Below, in pieces: positions 18,218-28,705 of a DNA stretch of 64,000 bases (its first letter is position 1; each line of letters begins with the position of its first letter). The stretch covers positions 248,001 to 312,000 of the forward strand of contig NZ_CP015401.2 in NCBI RefSeq assembly GCF_001688725.2. Reading direction: 5' to 3'. The stretch is from Bacteroides caecimuris. Lineage in GTDB: Bacteria > Bacteroidota > Bacteroidia > Bacteroidales > Bacteroidaceae. The translations under genes and the position numbers were made by a program. Under the pieces are notes generated by a model. The model was not told the origin of the DNA and did no database searches. It saw only the letters and a program-made list of their open reading frames with translations.

Positions 18218-19057
18218 ATGAAAAAGATTCTATTGATCATATTAACCATATCGTTTTGCGGACTTACTGCCTGCAAAACCGGAACAAAAAAAGGAGGAGA
18301 CATGGATAAAGAAACGTTGGTAAAGATTGAAACAACTTTAGGAGAAATTGAGGTGAAACTGTACAATGAGACACCGAAACATCGTGATAATTTTATCAAA
18401 CTGGTGAAGGACGGAGTTTATGAAGGTACACTGTTTCACCGTGTTATCAAAGATTTTATGATTCAGGCGGGTGATCCGGACTCAAAAAATGCGCCGAAAG
18501 GAAAAATGCTGGGTACCGGAGACGTAGGTTATACCGTTCCCGCTGAATTTGTATATCCTAAATATTTCCATAAGAAAGGTGCCCTGTCCGCTGCCCGCCA
18601 GGGGGATAACGTGAACCCGAAGAAAGAATCTTCCGGTTGCCAGTTCTATATCGTGACAGGTAAAGTGTTTAACGACTCTACTTTGCTGGGAATGGAAAGC
18701 CAGATGAATGAGAATAAGATAAATGTTATTTTCAATACACTGGCACAGAAACACATGAAGGAAATCTATAAGATGCGGAAAGCAAACGATGAAAACGGTC
18801 TTTATGATTTACAGGAAAAACTGTTTGCACAGGCACAGGAGATGGCTGCCAAAGAACCGGAATTCCATTTCACTCCGGAACAGATTGAAGCCTACACCAC
18901 GGTAGGTGGTACTCCGCATTTGGATGGCGAATATACCGTGTTTGGCGAAGTGGTGAAAGGTATGGACATTGTGGATAAAATCCAGCAGGTGAAAACAGAC
19001 CGCAGCGACCGTCCCGAAGAAGATGTAAAGATAACAAAGGTGACAATACTTGACTGA
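18218..19057 (+). CDS. Cyclophilin-type peptidyl-prolyl cis-trans isomerase, lipoprotein
   Basis: Catalyses proline isomerisation during folding in the cell envelope. The lipoprotein signal has lipobox LTAC (Cys19). Cyclophilin core from about residue 34 (VKIETTLGEIEVKLY), with catalytic-site residues in FHRVIKDFMIQAGD (Arg75, Phe80, Gln83) and SSGCQFYIVTG. An insertion of about 60 charged residues (about 160-220, from NENKINVIFN through EPEFHFTPEQ) separates the core from the last strands (YTVFGEVVKGMDIVDKI). Insertions of this kind are common in Bacteroidota cyclophilins. It lies 5 bp before the M16 peptidase start, so the two are probably co-transcribed. Confidence 0.93.
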   Translation: MKKILLIILTISFCGLTACKTGTKKGGDMDKETLVKIETTLGEIEVKLYNETPKHRDNFIKLVKDGVYEGTLFHRVIKDFMIQAGDPDSKNAPKGKMLGTGDVGYTVPAEFVYPKYFHKKGALSAARQGDNVNPKKESSGCQFYIVTGKVFNDSTLLGMESQMNENKINVIFNTLAQKHMKEIYKMRKANDENGLYDLQEKLFAQAQEMAAKEPEFHFTPEQIEAYTTVGGTPHLDGEYTVFGEVVKGMDIVDKIQQVKTDRSDRPEEDVKITKVTILD

Positions 19058-19062
19058 ATCGT

Positions 19063-20298
19063 ATGAAAATCAACAGGCATATTCTTGATAATGGGTTACG
19101 TCTGGTACATTCGCAGGACGAGAGTACGCAGATGGTTGCCCTTAATATATTATATAATGTGGGAGCTCGCGACGAAGATCCCGAGCATACCGGCTTTGCC
19201 CATCTGTTCGAACACCTGATGTTCGGAGGGTCGGTGAATATTCCCGATTATGACATGCCGCTTCAATTGGCGGGTGGAGAGAATAATGCCTGGACGAATA
19301 ATGATATCACCAATTACTACCTCACTGTACCTCGTCAGAACGTAGAAACCGGCTTTTGGCTGGAATCCGACCGGATGTTGAGTCTTGACTTTAGCGAACG
19401 GAGCCTGGAGGTACAGCGGGGAGTGGTCATGGAAGAGTTCAAGCAACGCTGTCTGAACCAACCTTATGGAGATGTCGGACATCTTTTGCGCCCTCTGGCT
19501 TATCAGACGCATCCTTATCAATGGCCTACGATCGGAAAAGAGTTGTCGCATATTGCCAATGCTACGCTGGAAGAAGTAAAAGCATTCTTTTTCCGTTTTT
19601 ATGCCCCGAATAATGCGATTCTGTCCGTAACCGGAAATATCACTTTCGAAGAAACAGTATCGCTGACAGAAAAATGGTTTGGTCCTATTCCCCGTCGGGA
19701 AGTACCCCAGCGGAACCTGCCTCAGGAACCGGAACAGACGGAAGAACGCCGGTTGACGGTAGAACGGAATGTTCCCCTCGATGCCTTGTTCATGGCTTTT
19801 CATATGTGCGATCATCGGCATCCGGATTATTATGCATTTGATATTTTGTCGGATGTGTTGAGCAATGGACGTTCCAGTCGATTGAACCAGCGTTTGGTAC
19901 AACAGAAACAGTTATTTTCGAGCATAGATGCCTATATTTCAGGTAGTGTAGATGCGGGGTTATTCCATATTAGTGGAAAGCCTTCGGCTGGTGTCACTCT
20001 GGAACAGGCGGAAGCGGCAGTAAGGGAAGAACTGGAACGGTTGCAGCAAGAACTGGTTGACGAACAGGAACTGGAAAAAGTGAAGAACAAATTTGAGTCC
20101 ACCCAGATATTCGGCAACATCAATTATTTGAATGTAGCAACCAACTTGGCATGGTTCGAACTGCTTGGCCGGGCGGAAGACATGGAAAAAGAAGTAGAAC
20201 GTTATCGTTCTGTCACGGCAGAACAATTGCGGACAGTAGCCCAATCCGCTTTCCGGAAGGAGAACGGGGTTGTGCTCTATTATAAAAGTAGGGTGTAG
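19063..20298 (+). CDS. M16 family zinc metallopeptidase (insulinase/processing peptidase type)
   Basis: Zinc peptidase of 411 residues with the inverted motif HLFEH (His47, Glu50, His51) and the downstream Glu ligand in VVMEEFKQR (Glu124 or Glu125). The N-terminal M16 domain is followed by the inactive M16_C-like half (about 170-400). The length fits single-chain bacterial M16B peptidases. There is no signal peptide, so cytoplasmic location is likely. An Arg-rich pocket motif is not obvious. Directly follows the cyclophilin gene. Confidence 0.92.
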   Translation: MKINRHILDNGLRLVHSQDESTQMVALNILYNVGARDEDPEHTGFAHLFEHLMFGGSVNIPDYDMPLQLAGGENNAWTNNDITNYYLTVPRQNVETGFWLESDRMLSLDFSERSLEVQRGVVMEEFKQRCLNQPYGDVGHLLRPLAYQTHPYQWPTIGKELSHIANATLEEVKAFFFRFYAPNNAILSVTGNITFEETVSLTEKWFGPIPRREVPQRNLPQEPEQTEERRLTVERNVPLDALFMAFHMCDHRHPDYYAFDILSDVLSNGRSSRLNQRLVQQKQLFSSIDAYISGSVDAGLFHISGKPSAGVTLEQAEAAVREELERLQQELVDEQELEKVKNKFESTQIFGNINYLNVATNLAWFELLGRAEDMEKEVERYRSVTAEQLRTVAQSAFRKENGVVLYYKSRV

Positions 20299-20348
20299 CG
20301 CCCGGCAAGGTTTACTTGCGGCATACAAGTATTTATAAGACAAGGACA

Positions 20349-21707
20349 ATGAAAAGACTATTTGATATATATAAGACTCATTACAAAGCGCTAATTTTTC
20401 TCGGATTACCTATTGTTATTGGACAGATAGGCGTTATTATACTCGGATTTGCCGATACATTAATGATTGGGCATCATAGCACGGTAGAGCTGGGCGCAGC
20501 ATCTTTCGTGAATAATGTGTTTACTCTTGCCATCATTTTCAGTACCGGATTCTCGTACGGACTGACACCTGTTGTGGGTGGTCTGTACGGTACTCATCAA
20601 TATGCGCCTGCCGGACAAGCCCTGCGAAACAGCCTGCTGGCAAACCTGATGGTTGCGCTTCTGTTGACTGTCTGTATGACTGTTCTTTATCTGAATATAG
20701 AGCATCTCGGACAACCGGACGAATTGATTCCCCTGATTAAACCTTACTATCTGGTGCTGCTTGCTTCCCTGGTGTTTGTCATGATTTTTAATGGATTCAA
20801 ACAATTTACAGACGGAATCACAGATACCAAAACCGCTATGTGGATACTGCTCAGTGGAAATGTATTGAACATCATCGGCAACTATATCCTGATTTACGGA
20901 AAGCTCGGCTTTCCCGAACTGGGCTTGTTGGGAGCTGGTGTCAGCACGCTGTTTTCACGTATCGTGATGGTGGTTGTATTTATAATCATCTTTGCGCGTA
21001 GTTCGCGTTTTGTCCGCTACAAAGTCGGTTTTCTCCGGCTGGGGTGGTCGCGTGCCATTTTCGGCCGTTTGAACGGACTCGGATGGCCGGTTGCTTTCCA
21101 GATGGGAATGGAAACAGCCTCTTTCAGCCTGAGTGCCATCATGATTGGTTGGTTGGGGACGATTGCTTTGGCTTCCCACCAGGTCATGTTGGCAATTTCC
21201 CAATTCACCTTTATGATGTATTATGGGATGGGAGCTGCCGTAGCTGTCCGTGTCAGCAATTTCAAAGGACAGAATGACATAGTCAATGTGCGTCGTTCCG
21301 CCTATGCCGGTTTTCATTTGATGATGACATTGGGCGTTGTGCTTTCCTTTATTGTCTTTCTTTGCCGCAATCACTTGGGAAATTGGTTTACCGACAGCCC
21401 GGAAGTAGCTGCTATGGTTACTTCTCTTATATTCCCTTTCCTCATCTATCAGTTTGGCGACGGATTGCAGATTACTTTTGCCAACGCTCTGCGTGGAATC
21501 TCGGATGTGAAACTGATGATGGTTATCGCCTTTATAGCATACTTTATCATCTCCCTGCCTGTAGGTTACTTCTGCGGTTTCGTGATGGGGTGGGGAGCAG
21601 TAGGTGTTTGGATGGCGTTCCCTTTCGGACTGACAAGTGCAGGATTAATGCTTTGGTGCCGTTTCCGCTATATGACGAAACTCTCCGTTCCCCGAATTAA
21701 TACTTAA
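20349..21707 (+). CDS. MATE family efflux transporter
   Basis: Inner-membrane multidrug and toxin extrusion protein of about 452 residues with twelve predicted membrane segments (for example AMWILLSGNVLNIIGNYILIYG). The family signature around PIVIGQIGVIILGFADTLMIG is near the N-terminus and a second MatE repeat starts about residue 235. I chose the ATG at 20349 (MKRLFDIYKTHYK) after AAGGAC; an in-frame start at 20316 would add 11 residues unlike other members. Substrate cannot be predicted. Followed after 21 bp by the hybrid kinase gene. Confidence 0.93.
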   Translation: MKRLFDIYKTHYKALIFLGLPIVIGQIGVIILGFADTLMIGHHSTVELGAASFVNNVFTLAIIFSTGFSYGLTPVVGGLYGTHQYAPAGQALRNSLLANLMVALLLTVCMTVLYLNIEHLGQPDELIPLIKPYYLVLLASLVFVMIFNGFKQFTDGITDTKTAMWILLSGNVLNIIGNYILIYGKLGFPELGLLGAGVSTLFSRIVMVVVFIIIFARSSRFVRYKVGFLRLGWSRAIFGRLNGLGWPVAFQMGMETASFSLSAIMIGWLGTIALASHQVMLAISQFTFMMYYGMGAAVAVRVSNFKGQNDIVNVRRSAYAGFHLMMTLGVVLSFIVFLCRNHLGNWFTDSPEVAAMVTSLIFPFLIYQFGDGLQITFANALRGISDVKLMMVIAFIAYFIISLPVGYFCGFVMGWGAVGVWMAFPFGLTSAGLMLWCRFRYMTKLSVPRINT

Positions 21708-21728
21708 TGATTTAATACTTAAAATCGC

Positions 21729-24047
21729 ATGGCTTCCTATCGTTTCACAAAACTGAAAGTAACCATCGGTTACACGTTATTACTTGCGATTCTTCTTTTT
21801 TCTCTGGTGTTTGTGCATCATGAGATGGAGACATTGTCGGCTGCCGACGACCAGCAGAATCTGCGGACAGACAGCCTGCTGACTCTGATTCACGAGAAAG
21901 ACCAGAATACCATCCAGATGCTCCGCGTATTGAGTGAAGCGAATGACAGCCTGCTTTCCGCTTCGGAGATTGAAGAGATTATTTCCGAGCAAGACTCTGT
22001 TATAATTCAGCAACGGGTGCAGCATCGGGTTATCACTAAACGTGACTCTCTGCTGACTACTCCCAATAAGAAAGGTTTTTTCAAGAGACTGGCGGAAGTG
22101 TTTGCTCCTTCCAAGGATAGTGCCGTACTCGTTAATACATCTTTGGAAGTCGCTACGGATACCATTTTGGAACCGGTTGCTTCTAAAGATTCCCTGCAGC
22201 AAAAGATTCGCATGGCTACCGAAGAAAAACGATTGCAACGACGAAGAACAATCCGGCGCACCAGTACTAAATACCAACGCATGAATTCGCAGTTGACGGC
22301 AAGAATGGATAGCCTGATAAAACAATACGAAGAAGAAATGACTTTGCGTGCCCGTCAGGATGCTGAGATGCAACAAGAGGTAAGAATGCGCTCCGCACGC
22401 ACCATTGCCGGAATCGCTATCGGTGCGGTTTTGTTGTCTGCCTTTTTCTTGGTATTGATAGTACGTGACATCTCTCGCAGCAACCGCTACCGTCGGCAGT
22501 TGGAAGAAGCGAACAAACGGGCGGAAGACCTGCTCGTAGCCCGTGAAAAACTGATGCTCGCCATAACCCACGACTTCAAAGCGCCGCTCGGATCCATCAT
22601 GGGTTATACCGAACTACTGTCCCGTCTGACGGAGGACGAACGGCAACGCTTCTACCTGGATAACATGAAGAGTTCCTCGGAACATCTCTTGAAACTAGTC
22701 AGCGACTTGCTCGACTTCCATCGCCTTGACCTTAATAAAGCGGAAGTGAATCGTGTCACTTTCAATCCTTCGCAGTTGTTCGAGGAAATCTATGTCAGCT
22801 TTGAACCGTTGACGGTCGCCAAGGGATTGGCATTGCAGTGCCACGTCGCTCCGGAATTGAACGGACGTTACGTCAGTGACCCTCTGAGGCTTCGGCAGAT
22901 TGTGAACAACCTTCTGTCTAATGCCGTGAAGTTTACTCAACAAGGCGAGATAACGCTGACAGCCCGATATGATTCTTCAAAGCTGACGATAGCGATTGCA
23001 GATAGCGGAAAAGGTATGGCAGCCGAAGACCGCGAACGCATTTTCCAAGAATTTACCCGTTTGTCCGGTGCCCAGGGAGAGGAAGGGTTCGGCTTGGGAT
23101 TATCCATCGTGAAGAAACTGGTTGTTCTGCTTGAAGGAACGATTGATGTGCAGAGCAAACTGGGAGAGGGAAGTTGCTTTACAGTAGTTCTGCCCTTGTA
23201 TCCGGTAGGCGAATCCATTCCGGAAAGTCAATCATCTCCGGAAAACGAAACTGCGGATATTGACGAAGCTGCAACTGCCGTTCCTCTGATGAAAGTGATC
23301 CGTGTCCTCTTGATTGATGATGATAAGATCCAACTCAGCCTGACGGCAGCCATGCTGAAACAGCACGGTGTTGACGCAGTATGTTGCGAGCAGCTCGAAG
23401 AGCTTATCGAACAACTCCGCACTTCTGTTTTTGATGTATTGCTGACAGACATACAAATGCCCGCTATCAACGGCTTCGATTTGGTAAAACTCCTGCGTGC
23501 TTCCAACATTCCGCAGGCAAAGACCATTCCTGTGATTGCCGTGACCGCCCGCAGCGAAATGGATAAGGATGCCTTGTGCGAGCACGGCTTTGCCGGATGC
23601 CTGCATAAACCGTTTACAGTGAAAGAATTGTTGATGACAGTCAACGAGGGGCAACTTTCGGCTGATGAGGTTCACATCATAGAAGATATGGTAAACACCG
23701 GAATAAACTTTTCCGCACTCACCGCCTACTCCGGGGATGACCCGGAAGCGGCATATTCTATCATTCAGACCTTTGTTGAGGAGACAAAAAAGAATGTCGA
23801 ACGGATGCGACAAGCCTTCGTTGACAAAGATACGGACGGGATAGCTGCCATGGCGCATAAACTGCTCCCTCTCCTCACGTTGATAGGCGCATCGGACGCA
23901 ATAGCTCCTTTAAAGTTTTTGGAATCCTGCCGTGGAGAGTCTTTCTCTACTGAAATAAGCGATACGGCATCGGCTGCACTATCAACTGTTTGTATTATAA
24001 TCAGCGAAGCGGAAAATTACTTAACATCGATGAAAAGTGTCGATTAG
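21729..24047 (+). CDS. Hybrid histidine kinase with receiver and Hpt domains
   Basis: Membrane sensor kinase of 772 residues. One membrane segment near the N-terminus (about 13-28) and another about 222-245 (AGIAIGAVLLSAFFLVLIVRD) bracket a periplasmic region with charged coiled-coil character. HisKA has His281 (AITHDFKAPLGSIMGY), HATPase follows (about 390-495, GFGLGLSIVKKL), the receiver has Asp574 (LLTDIQMPAING), and a C-terminal Hpt domain carries His710 (AAMAHKLLPL). This is a BarA/ArcB-like phosphorelay layout and needs a separate response regulator. The only free response regulator in the window is the sigma54-type one 3.6 kb upstream on the other strand, a plausible but unproven partner. 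Confidence 0.95.
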   Translation: MASYRFTKLKVTIGYTLLLAILLFSLVFVHHEMETLSAADDQQNLRTDSLLTLIHEKDQNTIQMLRVLSEANDSLLSASEIEEIISEQDSVIIQQRVQHRVITKRDSLLTTPNKKGFFKRLAEVFAPSKDSAVLVNTSLEVATDTILEPVASKDSLQQKIRMATEEKRLQRRRTIRRTSTKYQRMNSQLTARMDSLIKQYEEEMTLRARQDAEMQQEVRMRSARTIAGIAIGAVLLSAFFLVLIVRDISRSNRYRRQLEEANKRAEDLLVAREKLMLAITHDFKAPLGSIMGYTELLSRLTEDERQRFYLDNMKSSSEHLLKLVSDLLDFHRLDLNKAEVNRVTFNPSQLFEEIYVSFEPLTVAKGLALQCHVAPELNGRYVSDPLRLRQIVNNLLSNAVKFTQQGEITLTARYDSSKLTIAIADSGKGMAAEDRERIFQEFTRLSGAQGEEGFGLGLSIVKKLVVLLEGTIDVQSKLGEGSCFTVVLPLYPVGESIPESQSSPENETADIDEAATAVPLMKVIRVLLIDDDKIQLSLTAAMLKQHGVDAVCCEQLEELIEQLRTSVFDVLLTDIQMPAINGFDLVKLLRASNIPQAKTIPVIAVTARSEMDKDALCEHGFAGCLHKPFTVKELLMTVNEGQLSADEVHIIEDMVNTGINFSALTAYSGDDPEAAYSIIQTFVEETKKNVERMRQAFVDKDTDGIAAMAHKLLPLLTLIGASDAIAPLKFLESCRGESFSTEISDTASAALSTVCIIISEAENYLTSMKSVD

Positions 24048-24162
24048 GCGGAAATATCCTACTCCTTGACCGGTCATCGTATCTTTCTTGCCTTTATCCA
24101 AACCTTTTCTAAAAATAAATTGTTTACTTTGTGTCACTTAATTTATACTGGCACATTTTTAC

Positions 24163-27100
24163 ATGAAACGAAAATGGATACGACGGGTAAGCTGGATTCT
24201 GCTTACTCCTATAATACTCTTTGTAATACTAATGGTGTTGCTTTACGTCCCTCCTGTACAGAATCTTATACGTCGGGAGGTTACTGCGTATGCTTCTAAA
24301 GCAACCGGCATGCAGATTCAGGTGGAACGAATCGACCTTCGTTTCCCGCTCAATCTGTTGGTTCGTGGCGTGGAGGTGATTCAGCAGCCGGACACACTCT
24401 TGTCTCTGGAAAGCCTGAATGTACGTGTGCAGGCGTGGCCGCTGCTCAAAGGGAAAGTGGAGGTGGACGAAGTGACATTGAGCCGCGTTGCTTTCAATTC
24501 TGCCAATTTGATAGACGGCATGGAGATAAAAGGTGTATTGGGACGTTTCTTCCTGCAAAGTCACGGTGTCGATTTGTCTAACGAAACAGCCGTTATTAAT
24601 GCGACGGAACTATCGGACACTCATGTGCAGATGCTGATGAACGACACCACGACTACTCCCAAGGATACCACCGCTTCGGCTCCTGTAAACTGGAAAGTAG
24701 ACCTTCATCAGCTGAAACTGAAAAACGTATCGTTCAGTATGCAGCTTCCCGCTGATTCGATGCGGATGGCTGCGCATATCGGTGAAGCGACTATTGACGA
24801 TGCCCAAGCCGACTTGAAGAACCAGTTCTATGGACTGAAACAATTTTTGTTGTCGGGCACTTCCGCCAGCTACGATACTGGTGCGGCTAAACCCGTCGAA
24901 GGTTTCGACGCTTCGCATATTGCCGTCCGTGATGTCAGCATCGGGCTGGATTCCTTATTATATAAAGGTAGGGATATGAAGGCTGTCATCCGTGAATTCA
25001 CTATGAACGAACGTTCGGGATTGAGCGTTACTTCACTGACGGGACGGGCATTCTCCAATGATTCAATCATCAGTGTACCCGGCTTGAAACTGCAAACTCC
25101 TCATTCTGAAATAGATTTATCCGCTCATACTTATTGGGAACTTGTCAACATCCCGACTACGGGGCGTTTGTCTGCCAACCTGAATGCGTATATCGGCAAA
25201 GAGGACGTGATGTTATTCACTGGCGGACTGCCGGACAGCTTCAAGGAAGCCTATCCTTTTCGTCCGCTTGTCATCCGTGCCGGTACGGACGGTAACTTGA
25301 AAGAAATGCAGATTTCCCGCTTTACGGCAGACTTGCCGGGCGCATTCTCCTTAGAGGGCGGAGGTATCCTCGAAAACCTCGCCGATAGCATTACCCGCTC
25401 GGGAACCATTGGCCTGAAGATGAAAACGCAGAACCTGAATTTCCTTACCGGCTTGTCCGGTGAAGTGCCTAACGGTACGCTTGTCATCCCCGACAGTATG
25501 AATCTCGTTGCGCAGGTAGACATCAAAGGCCCTGAATACAAAGCAAACCTGCATCTGAAAGAAGGGCAGGGGGCTATGAATGTGAACGCGGCATTAAATA
25601 CTGCCACCGAGGTTTACAAGGCAGACTTGAAAATAGACAACCTGCAACTCCATCATTTCCTTCCGAAAGACTCCATTTATGAGCTTTCCCTTTCTGCTGC
25701 CGCTGACGGGTGCGGACTGGATGTGATGTCTTATCGTTCATATGCCAAACTGGATTTGGCTTTAGACCGATTGCATTATGCTCAATACCATCTCTCCAAC
25801 GTCCATCTGACGGGAGCTTTGAAAGGTGCGTTAGTGACAGCCAACTTGACGAGTGATAATGAACTGTTGAAAATGACGACGGATGCCGAATATAATCTGG
25901 CACACAGCTATCCCGACGGAAAAGTGACGGTTGATGTCATCCGGCTCGACTTGCACGAACTGGGACTGATGCCCGAACCGATGAAACGCCCGCTTGCTTT
26001 CAATCTTTCTGCGGAAGCCCGTCAGAACCGGGTGTTTACGCATTTTATTTCCGGTGACATGAAACTCAACCTGAGTGCACGTTCCGGTGTCAATCCTCTG
26101 ATTAGCCAGTCTACCCGCTTCGTGGACGTCCTGATGAAGCAGATTGACGAGAAGGAACTGAATCACGCCGAACTGCGTAAAGCATTACCGACAGCTGTCC
26201 TGTCTTTCTCCGCAGGAAAAGAGAATCCGTTAGCCTATTTCCTGGCTACCAAGAACATATCCTATCATGAAGCTTCCATGAAATTCGGCACGGCTCCCGA
26301 TTGGGGAATCAATGGCAAGGCGGCGGTTCATGCGCTGAAAGTAGACACGTTGCAACTGGATACTGTTTTCTTCACAGTGAAACAGGACACTACGCTTATG
26401 AAGTTGCGTGCTGGAGTGATAAACGGTCCGAAGAATCCGCAATTCTCTTTCTCCACTACCTTGACGGGAGAAATTCGCGACCGCGATGCGGAATTGCTGG
26501 TGGATTATAAGAATGGTAAAGGTGAGACTGGAGTATTATTGGGCGTAAACGCCCGCCCTCTGTTCGAAGGACAGGGAAAGGGCAACGGAATAGCTTTCAC
26601 GCTGATTCCGGAAAAACCGATTGTCGCCTTTCAGCAGTTCCATTTCAACGAGAATCACAACTGGATTTATCTGCATAAGAATATGCGCGTATATGCCAAT
26701 GTGGATATGTGGGACGAGGAAGGCATGGGCTTTAGGGTTCATTCCATGCAGGGCGATACGGTGTCTTTACAGAATATAGATGTCGAAATACGCAGAATCC
26801 GCTTGCAAGAGATTACGAGCGTGTTGCCTTATTTCCCCGAAGTAACCGGATTGTTCTCTTTGGAAGCCCACTATATACAAACTGAAAAAGACTTGCAGCT
26901 CTCTGCCGAAGCGTCTATTGACGAACTGACTTACGAACGCCAGCGTATCGGTGACATTGCTTTGGGGGCTACCTGGCTGCCGGGCGAACAGGGAAAACAA
27001 TATCTCAACGCTTATCTGAACCACGACCAGGTGGAGGTGCTGGTGGCGGATGGAAAACTGCTTCCTACCCGGACGGGCAAAGACAGCCTGGAAGTGAATA

Positions 27101-28674
27101 CGACACTGGAACATTTCCCGCTTCGGGTGGCGAATGCGTTCATTCCCGACCAGATGGTCACTCTGTCCGGCGACATGGACGGAAACCTGAATATCACGGG
27201 CAGCACAGAGCAGCCTTTGATAAACGGCGAACTGGTATTGGATAGTGTTGCTGTTTTTTCCAGTCAATATGGCGCACGTTTTGTGTTCGATAACCGCCCT
27301 GTGCAGATAAAGAACAACCGGCTGTTATTTGATAAATTCGCCATTTATACTACATCGAAGAATCCGTTTACCATTGACGGTTATGTCGATTTCCGTGATA
27401 TGAGTCGTCCGATGGCGAATTTGAATATGCTGGCACAGAATTATACATTGCTGGATGCCAAACGCACCCGTGAAAGTCTGGTCTACGGTAAAGTATTTGC
27501 CGACTTCCGGGCAACGGTGAAGGGACCTTTGGACGGACTGAATATGCGTGGGAATGTAAGTCTCTTGGGCAATACCGATGTCTCCTATGTCTTGACAGAT
27601 TCACCTTTGACAGTGCAGGACCGCTTGGGAAGTCTGGTTACCTTTACCTCATTCAGCGATACCACGACTGTCGTCCGGCAGGAAGTGCCGACCGTCTCGT
27701 TAGGAGGACTGGATATGGTAATGATGGTGCATATCGACCCGTCCGTCCGCGTGAAAGTCGACTTGGATGCAAGCAATGACAACCGCATCGAACTGGAAGG
27801 TGGGGGTGACCTCTCCATGAAATATACTCCGCAAGGTGATTTGACCCTGACGGGACGCTATACTTTGAGTGGCGGCTTGATGAAATATGCCTTACCGGTG
27901 ATTGTCGCGAAAGAATTTGCCATTGACAATGGCAGCTATGTGGAATGGACGGGAAATCCGATGGATCCGATGCTGAACTTCAAGGCGACCGACCGCACCC
28001 GTGCGTCCGTCTCCGAAGGGGAGAATGGCGGAAGCCGCATGGTTAATTTCGATGTCTCTGTCGTTGTCAAGAACCGTTTGGATAATCTTTCGTTTGCGTT
28101 CGATGTCTCAGCTCCCGAAGATGCGACTGTGCAAAATGAGTTGACTGCCATGGGGGCGGAAGAGCGTGGTAAGCAAGCCCTGTATATTATGGTGATGAAA
28201 ACCTATCTCGGCACCGGCCCGATTGGCGGCGGTGGTGGCGGACTTGGCAAGTTGAACATGGGTTCTGCCTTGACTTCCGTATTGAGCAGCCAGATAAACT
28301 CATTGATGGGCAACCTGAAAAATGCGAGTCTATCCGTGGGTGTCGAAGACCACGATGACTCGGAGACAGGAAGCAAACGTACGGATTACAGTTTCCGTTA
28401 TTCGCAACGTCTGTTCAACAACCGCTTCCAGATTGTAATCGGCGGTAAGGTGTCCCAGGGTGAGAATGCGACGAATGATGCCGAATCCTTTATCGACAAC
28501 ATTTCTTTGGAATATCGCCTGGACAGAACCGGAACCCGCTATATCCGCCTGTTCTATGACAAGAACTACGAGAGTGTGCTTGAAGGCGAGATTACGGAAA
28601 CTGGAGTCGGTATCGTGCTTCGCAAGAAGTTGGACAAACTAAGTGAACTGTTTATCTTTAAGAAAAAGAAGTGA
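24163..28674 (+). CDS. tamB: TamB-like envelope protein (AsmA/DUF490 family)
   Basis: Very large protein of 1503 residues with one N-terminal membrane anchor (about 12-32) and a long periplasmic region of beta-rich repeats. The C-terminal DUF490/TamB domain is about 1150-1450, seen in LELEGGGDLSMKYTPQGDLTLTGRYTLSGG and the later GKLNMGSALTSVLSSQINSL. Proteins of this family bridge inner and outer membranes and are linked to outer-membrane protein assembly or lipid transport. The gene for a TamA-like barrel lies 31 bp downstream in the same orientation, which is the usual Bacteroidota pairing and strengthens the call. Confidence 0.88.
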   Translation: MKRKWIRRVSWILLTPIILFVILMVLLYVPPVQNLIRREVTAYASKATGMQIQVERIDLRFPLNLLVRGVEVIQQPDTLLSLESLNVRVQAWPLLKGKVEVDEVTLSRVAFNSANLIDGMEIKGVLGRFFLQSHGVDLSNETAVINATELSDTHVQMLMNDTTTTPKDTTASAPVNWKVDLHQLKLKNVSFSMQLPADSMRMAAHIGEATIDDAQADLKNQFYGLKQFLLSGTSASYDTGAAKPVEGFDASHIAVRDVSIGLDSLLYKGRDMKAVIREFTMNERSGLSVTSLTGRAFSNDSIISVPGLKLQTPHSEIDLSAHTYWELVNIPTTGRLSANLNAYIGKEDVMLFTGGLPDSFKEAYPFRPLVIRAGTDGNLKEMQISRFTADLPGAFSLEGGGILENLADSITRSGTIGLKMKTQNLNFLTGLSGEVPNGTLVIPDSMNLVAQVDIKGPEYKANLHLKEGQGAMNVNAALNTATEVYKADLKIDNLQLHHFLPKDSIYELSLSAAADGCGLDVMSYRSYAKLDLALDRLHYAQYHLSNVHLTGALKGALVTANLTSDNELLKMTTDAEYNLAHSYPDGKVTVDVIRLDLHELGLMPEPMKRPLAFNLSAEARQNRVFTHFISGDMKLNLSARSGVNPLISQSTRFVDVLMKQIDEKELNHAELRKALPTAVLSFSAGKENPLAYFLATKNISYHEASMKFGTAPDWGINGKAAVHALKVDTLQLDTVFFTVKQDTTLMKLRAGVINGPKNPQFSFSTTLTGEIRDRDAELLVDYKNGKGETGVLLGVNARPLFEGQGKGNGIAFTLIPEKPIVAFQQFHFNENHNWIYLHKNMRVYANVDMWDEEGMGFRVHSMQGDTVSLQNIDVEIRRIRLQEITSVLPYFPEVTGLFSLEAHYIQTEKDLQLSAEASIDELTYERQRIGDIALGATWLPGEQGKQYLNAYLNHDQVEVLVADGKLLPTRTGKDSLEVNTTLEHFPLRVANAFIPDQMVTLSGDMDGNLNITGSTEQPLINGELVLDSVAVFSSQYGARFVFDNRPVQIKNNRLLFDKFAIYTTSKNPFTIDGYVDFRDMSRPMANLNMLAQNYTLLDAKRTRESLVYGKVFADFRATVKGPLDGLNMRGNVSLLGNTDVSYVLTDSPLTVQDRLGSLVTFTSFSDTTTVVRQEVPTVSLGGLDMVMMVHIDPSVRVKVDLDASNDNRIELEGGGDLSMKYTPQGDLTLTGRYTLSGGLMKYALPVIVAKEFAIDNGSYVEWTGNPMDPMLNFKATDRTRASVSEGENGGSRMVNFDVSVVVKNRLDNLSFAFDVSAPEDATVQNELTAMGAEERGKQALYIMVMKTYLGTGPIGGGGGGLGKLNMGSALTSVLSSQINSLMGNLKNASLSVGVEDHDDSETGSKRTDYSFRYSQRLFNNRFQIVIGGKVSQGENATNDAESFIDNISLEYRLDRTGTRYIRLFYDKNYESVLEGEITETGVGIVLRKKLDKLSELFIFKKKK

Positions 28675-28705
28675 AGAAACAAGAATAAAGAAATAAGAAG
28701 CAAGG

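Noticed and set aside
24146..24162. TGGCAC near the tamB start as a sigma54 -24 element
   Set aside because: The matching -12 TTGC at the required spacing is absent.
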